Assembly (NCBI RefSeq): GCF_963576615.1
Contig: NC_088708.1
Span: 57,957,196-58,021,195, forward strand
Length of the DNA stretch: 64,000 nt
Source of the DNA: Watersipora subatra
Taxonomy: Eukaryota > Bryozoa > Gymnolaemata > Cheilostomatida > Watersiporidae
Direction: 5' to 3'
Positions 48,383 to 63,126 of this stretch are shown here, in pieces. Under the pieces are notes generated by a model. It searched no databases, was not told the origin of the DNA, and saw only the letters and a program-made list of their open reading frames with translations. Positions within the stretch are counted from its first letter, which is position 1. Each line of letters opens with the position of its first letter. The position numbers and the translations under genes were made by a program.

Positions 48383-51300
48383 CTAGCCTATGATGACAAG
48401 ATTATCTCCCCCAATTTCCGAAGGCTCTGCTGACTCACATTTATCACATGAGCAACGGATGTACTCGTGGTAGAATTGTATTCGTTTAACTCCGCCTTTG
48501 CATGTCACATCCACTGGATTCGGCGCGCCTTAACGAGAAAGCGTTAGCAGATTTGATGAAATGGGTAAATCTTTTAATAACTTTTCATGTTTTAGAATTG
48601 AACTTTTCAAATATGTAACCAAAACACAGTTTATGGAGTCAAATTGATACTCATGATGTTATCTTTTAGTTGTCAATTAATTCCCACGATGTCTGTAACC
48701 TACCAAATAGCAATTCCCATGTCTGTAACCTACCGAATAGTAATTCCCACGATGTCTGTAACCTACCAAATAGTAATTCTCTCGATGTCTGTAACCTACC
48801 AAATAGTAATTCCCACGATGTCTGTAACCTACCAAATAGTAATTCCCACGATGTCTGTAACCTACTAATTCGTAACTCCCACAATGTCTGTAATCTACCA
48901 AATAGCAATTCCTATTCATTTTTCATACCTGTCAAGATTCCTGTCTAATCAAATGTTAACAACAATTCACCATGAGCCAATGACATAGAACGAGCTAAAA
49001 TGTCAAAAATGAGACATTTCCAAATTTTCAGCATCTCCTATAGCATTGTAACCTCACCTAACCTTTGCTAATAATCAATGTGCTGCCTAAGATCTCACCT
49101 ACTACTCCGTTGCAGCATCGACAGTCATTAGAACCGTGAGGTTCAAGAGGCGACGAAGAAAGTCTAGGTTCATCCTTAAATGTGCCGCATGTGCCCTGGC
49201 ACCAGGTAAGCATGATTGGATAGTCGGATACACACTCATCCGTGTCGTTGATATGGTCTAGCCTTGTCACCAGTTTACATGAAGACACTAAAATAATCAC
49301 ATGATATTATATGATATTGCCATTGAAGCCGAGTTGAGCCTTTGAAATAAAGTGTTAACAAAATTCTGATCCCATTTCTAACAGGCTAACTTTGAGAACA
49401 GATTTTGAAACTTTTTCAAAATTTGTCAAACCAAAAAAGCTTGAAAAAATATGTCTCTCCAGTTTCTTCTCTAAAACTTCGCTAAGTATTAAACCATTCG
49501 GCTAACCAAACTATAGCAGGGAGTTTGAATAAGCCTATTATAATTTCTCGTACAAATCTAAAACTAGCGAGTTTATCGTGGAACTTTTGATTTTGAATTG
49601 TGCAAATAAATTACCATAAACCATTTTTTGTTAATGTCCTGGCCAGCATATCATATCACCAAGAAAAAGACACTAACTCCAATTTGTACCAGACAATGAA
49701 GGTATGCAAACCGCTTTTTTCAAGCAGAGACTTCAACAGACTTTCAAGTAGAAAACATATCGAAGGAGTCAAGTCTATCATTTACATTTAGAATAAATAA
49801 CAAACAAAATATTGCATTTCAGTACCACCAGGGTAAGCCATGTAAACGGTATATATACATATATAGATGGACAAGGGCAATAACTAGTACGAATATGCAA
49901 CGACATATATTGCATCTAATATTGTCTCTAATCCCAAAAGTATTTCTAAAATTTCTCCAGTAGTTACAGTTTGCTGAACAATTATGTTATTTTATCTTAT
50001 CTTCGTTTGTTTCATAAATATCAACTGTTTTAGCATTATAATTTTTATAAAATTGTCCCCTCTTGTCACCTGCTACGAGTATGCATAGATCGGATGAATG
50101 CATGGATGCCTTTGTATGCATAGATCACTTATATCTCATCAGATGCGAACTTACCTGTATTTGGTACCTTCCTAAGGCAGCACTCTCCTTCCACTTTCTC
50201 AAGATGATGCATATCATCCACTACCTGAATCTCTGTACATTTAGGAGTGCAGATTGGCTGGTACTTGCCTAGCTGGCATTCACAAACTGTGCATTCATCT
50301 TCAGAAGAGGTCCAGTTCTCACCCACCTGTTACCATAAACTAATCTCAACAACCAGTTTCACAGAAGATATTTCACATGACAACAAATCTTTGTATACTG
50401 TCTCGAGCAACTATTGCCTATTCTCATTACATTGAGGTAAACTGACCACAGATATGGTAACCATCTTAAAATGTGTCTTTTTATACCGTTATTTTATACT
50501 TTAAAGGACTTAAGTACTCTGTTCATAGAAGTTTAAGTTGCTTTTGTTTGTCACAAAACCAGAAAACTTACTTTCAGTTTGTTTGAAAAAGAAATTCATA
50601 AACCAAGTACTTTCAAAGTAGAAATATTCTTTTAGGCTATGAGTAGTACAACGTGTGATTTTCCCATAACTACTCTTGACAAAAAATTATCCATTTTTTC
50701 AACTATTATGAACGCTTTGACACAACTCCAAAACGAGGTCACAAAAATGGCCTTAACAAAAATAGATATGTAGTTATTTTCTTCAAGCTGTGGTCTGTTG
50801 CAAACATATTCACGATACCTTGAGCAAAGACAGACAAATATTTGTATAGAAATCCACGCCAGTGGTACAACACATGCTGTAACTGTGGCTTCTCAAAAAA
50901 GAATGGTGGTTGAGTTAGCCGCTTTAAATTATGCTTTAATTCACCTTGTCTGGAAAACAACGACTCATAGAATTACCTCATTACATATGAAAAATTGCTG
51001 TGAATCTTTTACAAATACATCAGAAAACTAGCTTCCTATAAACTGACCTGGTTAACTATTTTTCACACAATCTTGTACAACCACTGTAGATGTTTTTAGA
51101 GTTGCTCTCTGAGCAAAATTATGTTATAGATCTTGCATGATGCTTTCAAAATTTAAAAACATCGCTCTGAATTTTAGGTTAGAGTAAATTACATGAAAGT
51201 AGGTATGAATGAATTCTACACAGGCTCACATTGAACATACTCAAATTTCAGATAGGTTAAAAGTTTAATGGATACCAGCTTTAAACCATATTATACAGAA

Positions 51301-54300
51301 CATAGTATTCGTACCGTTTTAATTTCTCCAGATGAAGTTACAAGACATCCACAGTCCTCCATAGGCACACACTTGCCAGTGGAGTCTCTGTAAGTGCCAG
51401 CCACGCAGTGACAACCTGGCTCTACCGGCAAACAGTTGTTAGCATTGCCAGGACTTCCGTTCAGCCCGCTGCACCAGTGCTCGCACCCGGCATTCACACT
51501 GTATACTTCATTATCTTCACACTCTATGAATGAATGCATGAGGCTATGAACTCTGTGCAGCTCAGAATAGATGAGCAAAGGTATATAACTAACTAAAAGT
51601 GTAAATACTATTATACTGTAGGACATCTTGAGCTGTTCAACTTTAACACCTTATCTAAAGAGTTGATAGCAGATGAAAATATACTCAAACTATAAACTTA
51701 ATCCTTTTGACTTGTTGCAATGCAAAATTTCAAAAAACTGCTAAACATTTGACAGACTGCCACAAGTGCAGAATAACAACTGACAAATATACTAGTCAGG
51801 AATTGAATAAATTAACAACAGACTGAGAGAATACAGGTAAACAGCCCTTTCTCAAAACAATTAGACAAGTACACACTCTACAATTCAACTTTGACATATA
51901 AAGTTAATTCTTGCTGATGTTTGTTTCCTATGTTGAAACCGTTGTATGTTGAAGCAAATATTCTTCCAAGAATACATTGTAATTTGTTAAATTCATCCCA
52001 GAGATCAAAGCATAATGATAAATACTTCAGGTAGTAACATGTAGCATTCAACATGCATTATATAAATATATAAAAACTAATAGTTGCAAAGTATATATAA
52101 AACTAAATTAAATAAATAAGTTTTCAGCAAAAATGCTCTTGTTGCTACTTTGTTGTAGAAACACGCAAATACAGATGTAAGTTTGTCTAAGTCCACGTTT
52201 CTAGATCTTATGGACAGGAGAAAACTGATTTTAAAAAACAAAATGCAGAGCTCAAATCTTTGACAATCATCTGTCGTTATGTACAACTGAGTCAACTCTT
52301 CACCAAGATCGTACTCACCACAAGGTCCGAGGTTGCACTCTCGAGTTTTATTTATTGGGAAGCACGGCTGACCTCCGCTGCTCGGTTCCTGGAGTATAGG
52401 TGCTTCATCGACTGCAACACCTGGTCCGCAACTCTCTGAGCAATTTCCAAGAACGAAGTCATCCAAAATACAATCAATGGCACACAAATCCTCTGTACAG
52501 TAGAAGAGGCCATTTTCACATGTGCTGTAAAAAAAAACATTTTGATGAGTGGAACAAATAATTATAGTCAGCAAGTCCCAAACCTGACCTAGACAAATAT
52601 TTATTTTGGTAAAATGCCCTGTATACAACTGTGTTTGTGTTGATGCCGCCAAAGATTGGCTAAAGTAGTGGTATTCCTCCACCGAGTGTTTTGAACAGTT
52701 AACAGCAGTACGAATACATTCATCTCACCTTGCTATACTTTACAGCACCATGGCAAGGTGAGATAAAAGGTATGTACCTTCAGTGGACATTCTAGGTCAA
52801 AGTTGCAGCAAAAAGTAAAAGTTGGCTGTAAATGGAAGACATTTGACAAGTGGCTTGTAAAATGTTGTTTGTAGTTATGATTTTGCAAATGTGTGACAAG
52901 GATAGACAACTACCTACCATGTGTTACATTCAAATTTAAACTCTTCTCCATCTTCAAAGCGGAACCTCTTGGTGCCATTTGGGTAAGTTGGCTGAGTAGC
53001 ACCAAGGAACCGAGCAGAGTCCCAGTAGCAGTCGCACTCGGAGACTGGTACACACACTCCATCCTGCAGCAACTGTAAGACAGGTTTGAGCCATTGAGTA
53101 GTTTCAGAAAACATTTCATAGTTGTTCTAGCAAATACATTTGATGGTAGTTGCTCTATGAAACTCAATCAATATCCTGACAGTTCTGTGCACTTGCTCGT
53201 ATTTGTAAAATTTATAAACATGGCTGGTTTATAAACACCACTGTTATTATAAATGGCTTTTATGATTAATCGTAGTACTACTAACTAGAGGGTATCACTA
53301 AAATAAATAACCATGAGAAAGTTTAGATGCCTCATTCTATAGACAACTACAATTGGTCCATACCATATCATCCTTGCATTTGCAGCCCATCTCACACTCG
53401 TCAGGTTCAACACAAGAGTCGAGACTCCTTTCCTTGCAGGTACTGTTGCAGGCATTAGAGCAAGCATTTATTTCCGTATCTTGTTCACACACTACAAAAC
53501 CGCATAAACAGGCTATCTTAATAAAAAACAATCTTTTAGAACTGCTAAAAAAGGGTTTCTAAAGTTATCATTACTTTTGTTTTATTGCACTATTGAAAAT
53601 ACAGTAGGTTGCAATGTTTATAGGTAAACCTAGAGTATTCTCCAATATTTATTCCTTAAATGGCCACTCATTCTAATGATTACAAGCTTGTATCAACACT
53701 CCCTAAAAACATTGCACCGAGTTAACAACGGCCTAGCTCATCTAATAAAAAAAAAACAAAAAGTGACACTGACAGGCTGTCACAAGTTTCTCCTACCATC
53801 AGTGCAGTTTTCAGTGCCACATGGCTGAGTGTCTGTATCCATAAGCGTCTTGCACTCTTCAAGCGTTGCGTTGCCGAACCTCATTCTGCTCTTAGAGCCA
53901 GTTCCACAGGTCTTGGAGCAGTTAGACCAATCACCCCACTCGCCAAGCTCACACTCAACTGCAAGAGAAACAGTTTACTTGGAAAGAAGCTGCAAACACA
54001 TTTTATCAATTCTATTAGATTTTTATGTAAATGCTGCAACAGGTAAGACGCAAATTCAGAATACCAAATATAGTATGTCTTACGTGTGATGTGCTTGTAC
54101 AAGTAGCACTAAAGCTAGACAAAAAGTTGCTTCAGAATTTCATATCCTCAAGTTATCTCTAGCATATTATTTCACCCAGACCAACATGACTACACTGCTA
54201 TATTGTGGAGGCAGAGTAAGACCGGGTAATATGCTAATGCAGAGAGAGTAAGAAAGAGACACAGAAAACAATAGTGAGACGGAGACAAGAGAGTGAAGGA

Positions 54301-57300
54301 GAGAGCACAACAAGCTATAGGCATGACAAATAATGTTAGTAACATCACAGATTACCAACAAACCATGGCGATATCAAAAAAGTATTCAAGTAAAATAATT
54401 ATACCTGGGCATTCTGGGAGTATGCACTCAAATGCTTTGTTTGCATTGCCAGGACAGCCTTCGTATTCATCTTGTTTGTTTTCATTAACACAGTATCTGG
54501 TGACTGTCCTCACTCCGTCCCCACAAGTACTACTGCAGTTGCTGTATGGTGACCAGTTGGACCAGTGTTCACACTCATCATGGCTGCATATCTCTTTCCC
54601 TGCCTCACAGGTGCTGCAAACAATAGCAACTCTGACAGTCATAAACACATTTCAGTTCTTTTTAGTGGCTCATAAACATAAATGTAAATATGCACATGTA
54701 CATACAGGAAAAGTAAGAAAACAACCCTCTTAGAAATAGTCAAACTGGTATAATTGGTACAAATGGTAACTGGTATGAATGCTCTATTGTTGTTTTAACT
54801 TTCTTATTTTAATCTTTTGTGGAATTGTCTTCCCTTGACATGATTGACAGTTATTCAAATTAATTGATTCGACACAGGATTATATCATTTTTAGAAGTTG
54901 AGTTTTTTAGAGTTTTTGAGAATAGTTTTTAAAAAAAATCAATTTATGTTTTTCCAATGGTGGTAGGATAGCAAGAGCAGCTGATACTGGCCACCTCATC
55001 TAGACTCATACTTTAAGATACGGTGTAGATGAACCAACTGAACTATTTGCATTAGTTGTCCTAAAGCACAACATAAAACTGGTTTATATTCTATGATGGA
55101 TGTAGTTTGGCTATTTAGCTATAATTTTATAGTTTTTAGTAAGATTGTAATTTTAAAGTAAGATATAGTTTAGCTATAATTATAGTAGTTGAATTGAGTT
55201 GAGCACCAGAGACAAGTAGTGAATCACCACAAACTTGTTGTGAAACAATTCACTATTTGCTGGCTTTCATAGCCGAGCATCGATGAGAATCCTTAAACAT
55301 AATAACTTGCACAATAAAAGTAATAATGATAATAAAACTATGCTTTTAGATTCATCAAAGTTCACTTCAAAGGTTATATGATATGGGAACCCAAAGTTAT
55401 AGATTAGCAATATAAGGCATATAATATAAAACAACATGACAAAACACAACGCAATGTAATATAATTTAATACGATATAATATAATGGTGAATAATTGGCT
55501 AATGCAGCTGAATGCTTATCAACTGTTACATGGCATCATGTGATATTTCAACCATGAAATCATGTATAATGACTGTACAAAAGATATAAGGTAGAGACTC
55601 AAACGAAAATTAGATGAGATAAAACAACATAATTGTTCAACAAACTGTAAGTACTGGAGAAGTTTTAGCAATGCTTTTGGTATCAAAGGCAATATCCATA
55701 CCAGTTATTGCACTTGTCAGTCCACTGCTCCCCTGGCTCCTTCATCACCGTCACTATCGTGCCATTAGCTAAACTTACAGCAACTGTACATCGACATTCA
55801 TCAGGTTTAACACATTCCCCTGAATGAGAAAAGATGTTAAATCTATTAGCTTTAGGGTGAAAAAGTGCTTACTGATAGAATTCAACAATTGCAACAATTT
55901 GGTTTTACTAAAAATAATCTAGACATAAAGGTGTTGAGCTCTTCATGTTTAGAAATGTCTTGGCTTCCAAGGAATCTAAAAACGAGTGCCAAGTTGTGAC
56001 TGATTTTCACAAAAAGCTACAAAGTGATACCTTACATGTGGCTGACACATACAGAAGTGATAATTTATCAGCCTGGAAATGACAGGGTGTTAATATAGTT
56101 ACCTGTGACTCATAACAGGGTGTTAATATAGTTACCTGTGATTCATAACAGGGTGTTAATATAGTTATCTGTGACTCATAACAGCAGCAATATTATATCC
56201 TCTTTTTAATCACAAATGTAAAAGTTTAGATAAGTAAACATCATATCCTATTATACCTCATATTAAATTTCGAAAATGCCTAAAAGAAGGCACACATATA
56301 GACGCTCAGCAGACCAAGCTCAATGGCTACGAGCTTACTGCTACCTTATGGCTTGTATTATTAAAATTTGTCTGTATAACAATTATACATAACCAGTTTG
56401 CAAAACAACTGTACATAAGTTTGCGGAGCAACTGTATTAAAAAGATTTGACTTGCATTCATCAGAATTTGCACTAAATATAATCATCTTACTATAATCTT
56501 TCATACCGCAAAATAATATTTTTTTAAACTAATCATGATCACAAAGCATTATTCTTAATTTCAGACAACAAACTATGAATTTTGAGAGTCGTGTTGAAAC
56601 CACAGGAAGCAGGATGTGCACCCTTGCTAGATGATATTCAAACCCACACTGCTAAATCCTTCACAGTCGACTTTGTTACTTCCATCACTTTCTCTCTATT
56701 TGCTCGAGTTTATCAACTCGGCATTTTAATAAAGAAAAATAATTCTCTAAATATTTTAAAATATTCTCCTTCAAGAGAAATCAACAATCATATCTGTCTT
56801 AGACACTTAAAGTTGCAGAGAAATTTGAAGACTTTGAAGTACATAGAGGAGCGACCGAGTATGGCAAGGGTGAAATCAAGTCTCACCATCTTGTTCAATC
56901 ATGTCATCCTTGCAGACACAAGATGGAATGCAATCATCTGAGCTCACATCAACACAGGCTGTAAAACTGCTCATTGCAGAACATGTCCGTGGACACGGTT
57001 GTGAACAGTTAGACCAGATACGGTTGTCTGTACAGTTTTTATCTGAAAAGTGCAACAACATCATTGTTTAACATTTTGATAATTAACTGGACTATGATGT
57101 GATTTCAACAAAGCAAAAGAGATTTAGATTGAAATAGCTGCTTTGTTGTGATAAACTACATATTATATAGTACATAGCCTGCTGCAACTAGTGGAATACT
57201 ATCACAATTATTGGAAAGCTTAATAGAGGGTAACTCCATGAGTTGGTAGGTTGATAGATCTATTGCAGTAAAGCGCTGTCTCAAGGCTTCATTATATATT

Positions 57301-60300
57301 ATGTTTGATTCAACTCTGAATATTCAATTTTATATGAATTTAGATAATTGATCGTCATTAAAAATAAAATTATGAGGCAGCACATGAGTAATAAATGGTA
57401 ACTGATAGGGTAATGATAGCTCATACCTAGTGTTTATGTTCTCACACTAGGAATGAGTGTAACAAGCGTTGCTCTCTGGCGCCATCAAACCTCTACATGC
57501 AGAGTTAATTGTTTAGTCCTGTTCCATGTGGTAAAAATGTCGTACATTGGAACAAGTATTCCTCTAAGAATACACCGTAACTTTTTAAATTCATTTCACA
57601 GTCTAACAATCCATGATAATTCCTTCATAAATACTGCAGAGAACACCGTGTAGCATTAAAACAGGATCGTCTTGCAAAACTAAACAAAAGATCAAAGAGA
57701 AAATAAACTAAATGAAAAAACTACAGTAATAAATGATAACAATGTTTTTGCGGTTAGTTTTTCATAGAAACCAGCAAATGAAGGCTGTGGGCTCAGGGTT
57801 CAGTAGGTTCAGAGCTAAAAGTTGTATGAAGTAACTTACTTCAACTTACACTAACTTACACCAACCTACACTAACTTATAATAAGTCACATTTAAACTAA
57901 CTGGCTCCTGTTATTTTATGATTGTTTATATCTGGCAGCGTTTGCTTATTAATTTTCAACAGTTTTTTTTACTTTTGTTTACAAAACTGAGATGCTTTGA
58001 AAAACTTTGTATGTTATACCGGTATGGTGGAAATTACTTTGGTCGTAAAGTAACATATTTGTTGACATTTCATACCGAAAGTTAAAAAATTAGTAAATTG
58101 GTTCTTTTGTAAGAAGAGGTTTGACTGTAGCTAGAAAATAAAATATGTGCTCGATCTCACCTATGCACTCTTCTAGCTTGCATGGTAGAGTCTCAACATA
58201 CTGCGCGTCACACTCCTTTCCACTAGATGTAACTGGGAAGTATGCCTCCCTTGACCTGCTCTGTTCTCCGCTGCCACAAAGTGCTGAACAGTTAGACCAG
58301 TCACTCCAGTCGGCGTACTCACAGTCTTCTACAATGCAATATAGAGAGAGTAACAACACATTACCTTACAAGATATCATAACTCCAAACAAATTACAAAC
58401 TATCATAGCTCCATATACGTTACAAAATATCATAACACTGTATACATCACAAGACATAACTTCATATACATTACAATGTATCATAATTCCATATACATTA
58501 CAAGATGTCATAACTCCATATATGTTACAAGGCAGTATAACTACATGTATAATTATGTTATCTCATACCAGTATGAATATTATTGTACTTTTACCATTGT
58601 TTTACCGAGTGTTTTACCAATCATTATACTCGAGGTAAAACACTGATAAAACGTAAATATGGCTTTGCCTCCCTCAAAGATGAGAATGAGTTGTGATTGT
58701 AAAAGAGGACATAATTTTAATAAAAATAATTTCAACAGTGGCCTTAATTCTTTAATATTGATATTATATCTGGTATTTTATATTTATATTAGGTTTAAAA
58801 TTTAATACTTATATTATATTCAATATTTATGTTACATTTAATATTTATATTATGCTTGATACTTAAATTATTTTAAATATTTGTATTACATTGCATTGCA
58901 ACATATATTGAATCTTCTCGTGTTAACAGGCATTTAACAAGAGCAAAAGTACAAACATAATTTGTATCCTTTCAATCTTTTAATCTTTGGCCTAGTTTTA
59001 GAAGAACTATATATATGCGATAGAGTTATGTGTCTAGCGTCATGTGACATAGAGAAGGTCAGGTTCTGTGAAAGAATGGTCTATCATGCTGGCCAACCTC
59101 AGCTCACAATCATGGCACTAGCTATCTGCAAGTTCTTGAATTCAAGTGCATTAAAATCTTGCAGGTTTTCATAACTTGAAAATGATTGTCTCCTCTTTAG
59201 ATTAAACTACTTATAATACACATATCTATCAGCTGATTGGTCTACTAATGTCTAGTCAGAATATATAGTAGTGTGCGACTCATAGAATATATAATGTTAC
59301 ATTAATAGCTGTTGAACTCTTGAGCATATACACCCAGACACTCCAATTTGTACTCGATATAGAAACAGTATATCTACCTTCACACAAGTCTATTGGGCAG
59401 AGGTCAGTTCTGGTTCTCTTCGATACGTAACTTCCACTAACGCAGCTACAGCTAAGACTGGATAGGTCAGTGAGCACCCAAGAGCACTGACAATCAGCGT
59501 ACTGAACCATAATAGGCTGTACTCCTTTGTAACATAGTGGACACTCAGACCACTCTGTCCACAATGACCAGGTACCCAGCTCTGTAAATATCCACATTAG
59601 AGCAGGAGTTATCAATCTGCCGCAAACAAACTAAATGCTTTTTAATGCATTTCTTTTTACGAAAAACTCAGTGGATATGGTCTATGTATTTCAGTGCTAC
59701 ACATCTATATTGTCCAAATAATATAAAAGGAAAACTCAACATATATAAACATCCGTAAAGCAAACAAATTTAGAAAAACTGGGACAAACCTATCACCATA
59801 AACCACATTAATTACAGCAGTAATTTGTTCTAACCCACAAGTCTATGTCTATGATACTCAATACATTGATAGTATTATGAGCATTCGACCTTTAGACCAT
59901 ATGTAGACTCTGATTGGTCAGTTATTAGAGCCTTGCAAGTGTACAAGCGTACAAGCAATGCTAATGATTACAATATACATGTAGATGCTTATAAACTAGG
60001 CAGAGGGTTGAGGTATGAGAGGGTATAAAAGATAAATGGACACTAGCAACCGGAGGAGGGTGTAGCCAAGATCATTACCATTACAGTAAACATCATAGTC
60101 ACACTCTGCCACGTGTCCTTCCCCAAAAGGCACACATTTGCTGTAACGGCCAATAGTAATAAGACACAACTGACTTAGTGACTTGTCTACTTGAGGAATA
60201 CTTCTACGAGTCTATTATACAGTGCTTGATTGATACTATTATCTGTTTTAACAGAATATCATCTTGTTACAACTGCAAACAATTTTTTAGCTAAACCCAA

Positions 60301-63126
60301 TGTGTCAAAAGAACATCATATATATACATGTATATATGTATACCGGCATATGTATATAGGTATAGAAAATAAGTTCATGTCATGTTTATAATGCAATGCA
60401 ATGCCTGTCACTAAAAAATTATATTACCCTTATCTATGTTATGTCATTATCATAACAAAGCTTATAAGTATGGCAGTTGATGATATTAATGCCAATACTG
60501 AAGTTTGCATTATGTTTACAGATTGCTCTGAAAATACCTTTATGGCATTTTAGTCAGCAGTTTAGTGAGAGGTCATGGATATATCACAGGAACTTGTTCC
60601 TTACTAAAAGTGAATACAAAATAAAAATTAGTTTTCTTTTTCATTCTGATCAAAAGCAGAAAAAAAACAAAGAACCTTTTTTATCATAGAGTTGCATTTT
60701 GTCGATGTTAACCAAATTTAGGTTAACATTTACCTAAACAAATGCACCAAAAATTGCATGCTCAATTCATAAACTTGCTCCTATTTTTAAGCATACCACC
60801 TAATTTCGACTTACCACATGTGCGAATTTTTCAACATACGACATACAGATTTGAGCCAATATTTGTCTCGCTATATATGCTGATTTCCATATCAGCATAT
60901 ATAGCGATATCATATAATCTATGATGTCTAACAATGTCTGAAGCATTACGGTGTTAGAAAAAAGAAATCTAAGCAGGAATTCAAAACAATGTCAAAATAT
61001 TATAATACACATAAGTGTGTGTTTATTTTATTTCATCAATTAATAGAAATATAACATTAAGCAAAATCAAGACATAGTTATAATAATGATTAAGTTAAAC
61101 AAAATAAATAAGAGCTTAGTTCCTACTTATTAAGGCATTATGAGGGCCACCTATATCTCTATTATCCATTCTACCACTGAACCTATGCATTGCCTATATC
61201 TCTATTATCGATTCTAGCACTGAACCTATGCATTGCCTATATCTCTATTATCCATTCTAGCACTGAACCTATGCATTGCCTATATCTCTATTATCCATTC
61301 TAGCACTGAACCTATGCATTGCCTATATCTCTATTATCCATTCTACCACTGAACCTATGCATTGCCTATATCTCTATTATCCATTCTAGCACTGAACCTA
61401 TGCATTGCCTATATCTCTATTATCCATTCTACCACTGAACCTATGCATTGCCTATATCTCTATTATTCATTCTAGCACTGAACCTATGCATTGCCTATAT
61501 CTCTATTATCCATTCTACCACTGAACCTATGCATTGCTTATATCTCTATTATCCATTCTAGCACTGAACCTATGCATTGCCTATATCTCTATTATCGATT
61601 CTAGCACTGAACCTATGCATTGCCTATATCTCTATTATCCATTCTACCACTGAACCTATGCATTGCCTATATCTCTATTATCGATTCTAGCACTGAACCT
61701 ATGCATTGCCTATACCTCTATTATACATTCTACCACTGAACCTATGCATTGCCTATATTTTTATTTACTTGACTTTGAGGTGAAGCAACAATAAATGGTC
61801 TTTTTTATTAACTACAGAATAACTCTACTAATTTAACTTTTACACATAAGTTGAGTTTTAACTTTTATATTTTCACATAATTTTATGCTATACATTTGTT
61901 TTACAGCTAAAAATCATTACGTACTTGAAGCAGTTATTGTTGTTTTGGCTCTGAAACAAATTGAACCTAATACAATGTATTTTTATAAGAATATTTGCTG
62001 CAGCATACAAAGGTTTTGATAAACAAAGCAAATATAAGAATGAATTAACTTTGTGCTTAGATGTTTGACAAGACAGTAGTTTCTCGCGGTAGTTATTTTG
62101 CCAATAAAGTTTAAGGTCAGTCTTACCATGTATAGCAGTGTTCATCGTAGACCTCATCAACTCCAAGCAACTGTGTGAAGCGGCCGGTTTCAGGTATGAA
62201 TATCTCTAATTCACAGCCACACTCTGATGGATGTACGCATTCACCAGCTTCATTCAGCACTTCACCCTAACACATTATAATATAAACCTCAGCTCAGCCG
62301 TTGTTTTTTGTGATAAACTAATCAAAGCGCAGAAGCAAATACGTAAGTAGTTAGGAAAAGTTATAGCATGCGAGTCTGTATTCACCCAAACAACAAAGGT
62401 GTGATACACGCCTATATGTGAAGCTTGGAAGTAAATGGCTCTGCATACCTGAGGGCAATGGCAGCCGAAGGCGCATTCTCCGGTAGAGTTACACAAATCT
62501 GGGTTTCTTATATGGGCACAAGTCGAGGGGCACATAGAGTGACAGTAGTAGTCTAATCCCGAGGTCTCGTTGCACTTGGGCTCTGTGCAAAGGAGGGTAC
62601 AAGCAGCGCTTATGAACGAGCACACAATGAGATGAACGCAGTAGATATGCAGGCATTTTTAGATTTGTAAATTAAATATATCAGATATGAAGGTGATGCT
62701 GGGTGACTTTCATGTGTTTGATTATGACAATGTAATTATGTAATATGCTCCTAAGCTGTTATCCAAAAAACTATCGAGTATCTTAAAATAATTGCCTCGC
62801 TTGTCCCATTGTCTCGCATTGTCCCTCGCACGACAAATGGATTGGTAGATATGCATATATATCTATGTAGTCAATCAGCAGATTCATTTAGATAGGTCAA
62901 AGCAGCTGGCTGCAGGTATAGCCCAAGAGTATGACAAAGATTAAGTTAAACTTGATACCTTCGCAAGTGTCACGGACACATTCCTGATCCCTCTCTAAAG
63001 GTTCTGGGCACTCTTCTCCTCCAAACAGGGGCTCACTGAGCACCTCTCGACTTGAGTATTCCAGTCCGGTATCACAGGTGACAGAGCATCCAGCCCACTT
63101 ACTCCACTCGGTTACAACACAGTCAA
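48383..63126 (-). CDS. SCO-spondin-like secreted multidomain protein, C-terminal part (5' end outside window), 17 exons
   Basis: Exons in transcript order: 63126-62959, 62582-62449, 62266-62127, 60140-60079, 59581-59378, 58328-58161, 57042-56887, 55819-55702, 54613-54405, 53958-53797, 53491-53364, 53072-52918, 52524-52319, 51523-51315, 50326-50155, 49287-49099, 48528-48383 (stop TAG). Phases agree at all 16 junctions, giving 907 residues. Domains: TSP1 1-55; TIL 56-112; TILa/VWC-like 113-167; atypical TSP1 169-235; TSP1 237-291; TIL 293-355; TILa 356-395; TSP1 396-452; TSP1 454-506; TIL 508-562; TILa 563-610; degenerate TSP1 612-669; TIL 671-732; VWC 740-797; cystine knot (CTCK) 798-900. The TSP1 repeats show WxxW-type motifs (C-mannosylation sites) and CSxTC. 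The mix of TSP1 and TIL domains with a terminal cystine knot is that of SCO-spondin; VWF, mucins and hemolectin lack the TSP1 repeats. The role is extracellular, with dimerisation through CTCK expected. Orthology to vertebrate SSPO is inferred only. Introns are filled with minisatellites. Confidence 0.9.
48660..48930. repeat. 33-bp minisatellite in the last intron of the SCO-spondin-like gene
   Basis: About eight copies of TCTGTAACCTACCAAATAGT plus TTCCCACGATG-type sequence. Because 33 is a multiple of three, several frames stay open on both strands (NSHDVCNLPNS and similar); none is a gene. Confidence 0.9.
56082..56182. repeat. 33-bp triplicate repeat
   Basis: Three copies of a unit containing ACAGGGTGTTAATATAGTTA and CCTGTGACTCATA, in an intron of the SCO-spondin-like gene. 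Confidence 0.85.
58373..58545. repeat. Degenerate 28-30-bp tandem repeat
   Basis: Six or so diverged copies of ATCATAACTCCATATACATT plus ACAAG, starting about 45 bases upstream of a TSP1 exon of the SCO-spondin-like gene. Confidence 0.8.
60873..60910. repeat. Perfect inverted repeat (16-nt arms, 6-nt loop)
   Basis: CGCTATATATGCTGAT, loop TTCCAT, then ATCAGCATATATAGCG, in an intron of the SCO-spondin-like gene. Confidence 0.85.
61150..61760. repeat. 43-bp minisatellite (about 14 copies)
   Basis: The unit contains CCTATATCTCTATTATCCAT, then TCTAGCACTGAACCTATGCA and TTG. A C/G variant (CTACCACTG or CTAGCACTG) alternates in part of the array, giving an 86-bp dimer. It lies in an intron of the SCO-spondin-like gene. 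Confidence 0.95.

Noticed and set aside
48644-48948. ORFs over the 33-bp repeat
   Set aside because: The period is a multiple of three, so several frames are open by construction; the array lies within the last intron of the SCO-spondin-like gene.
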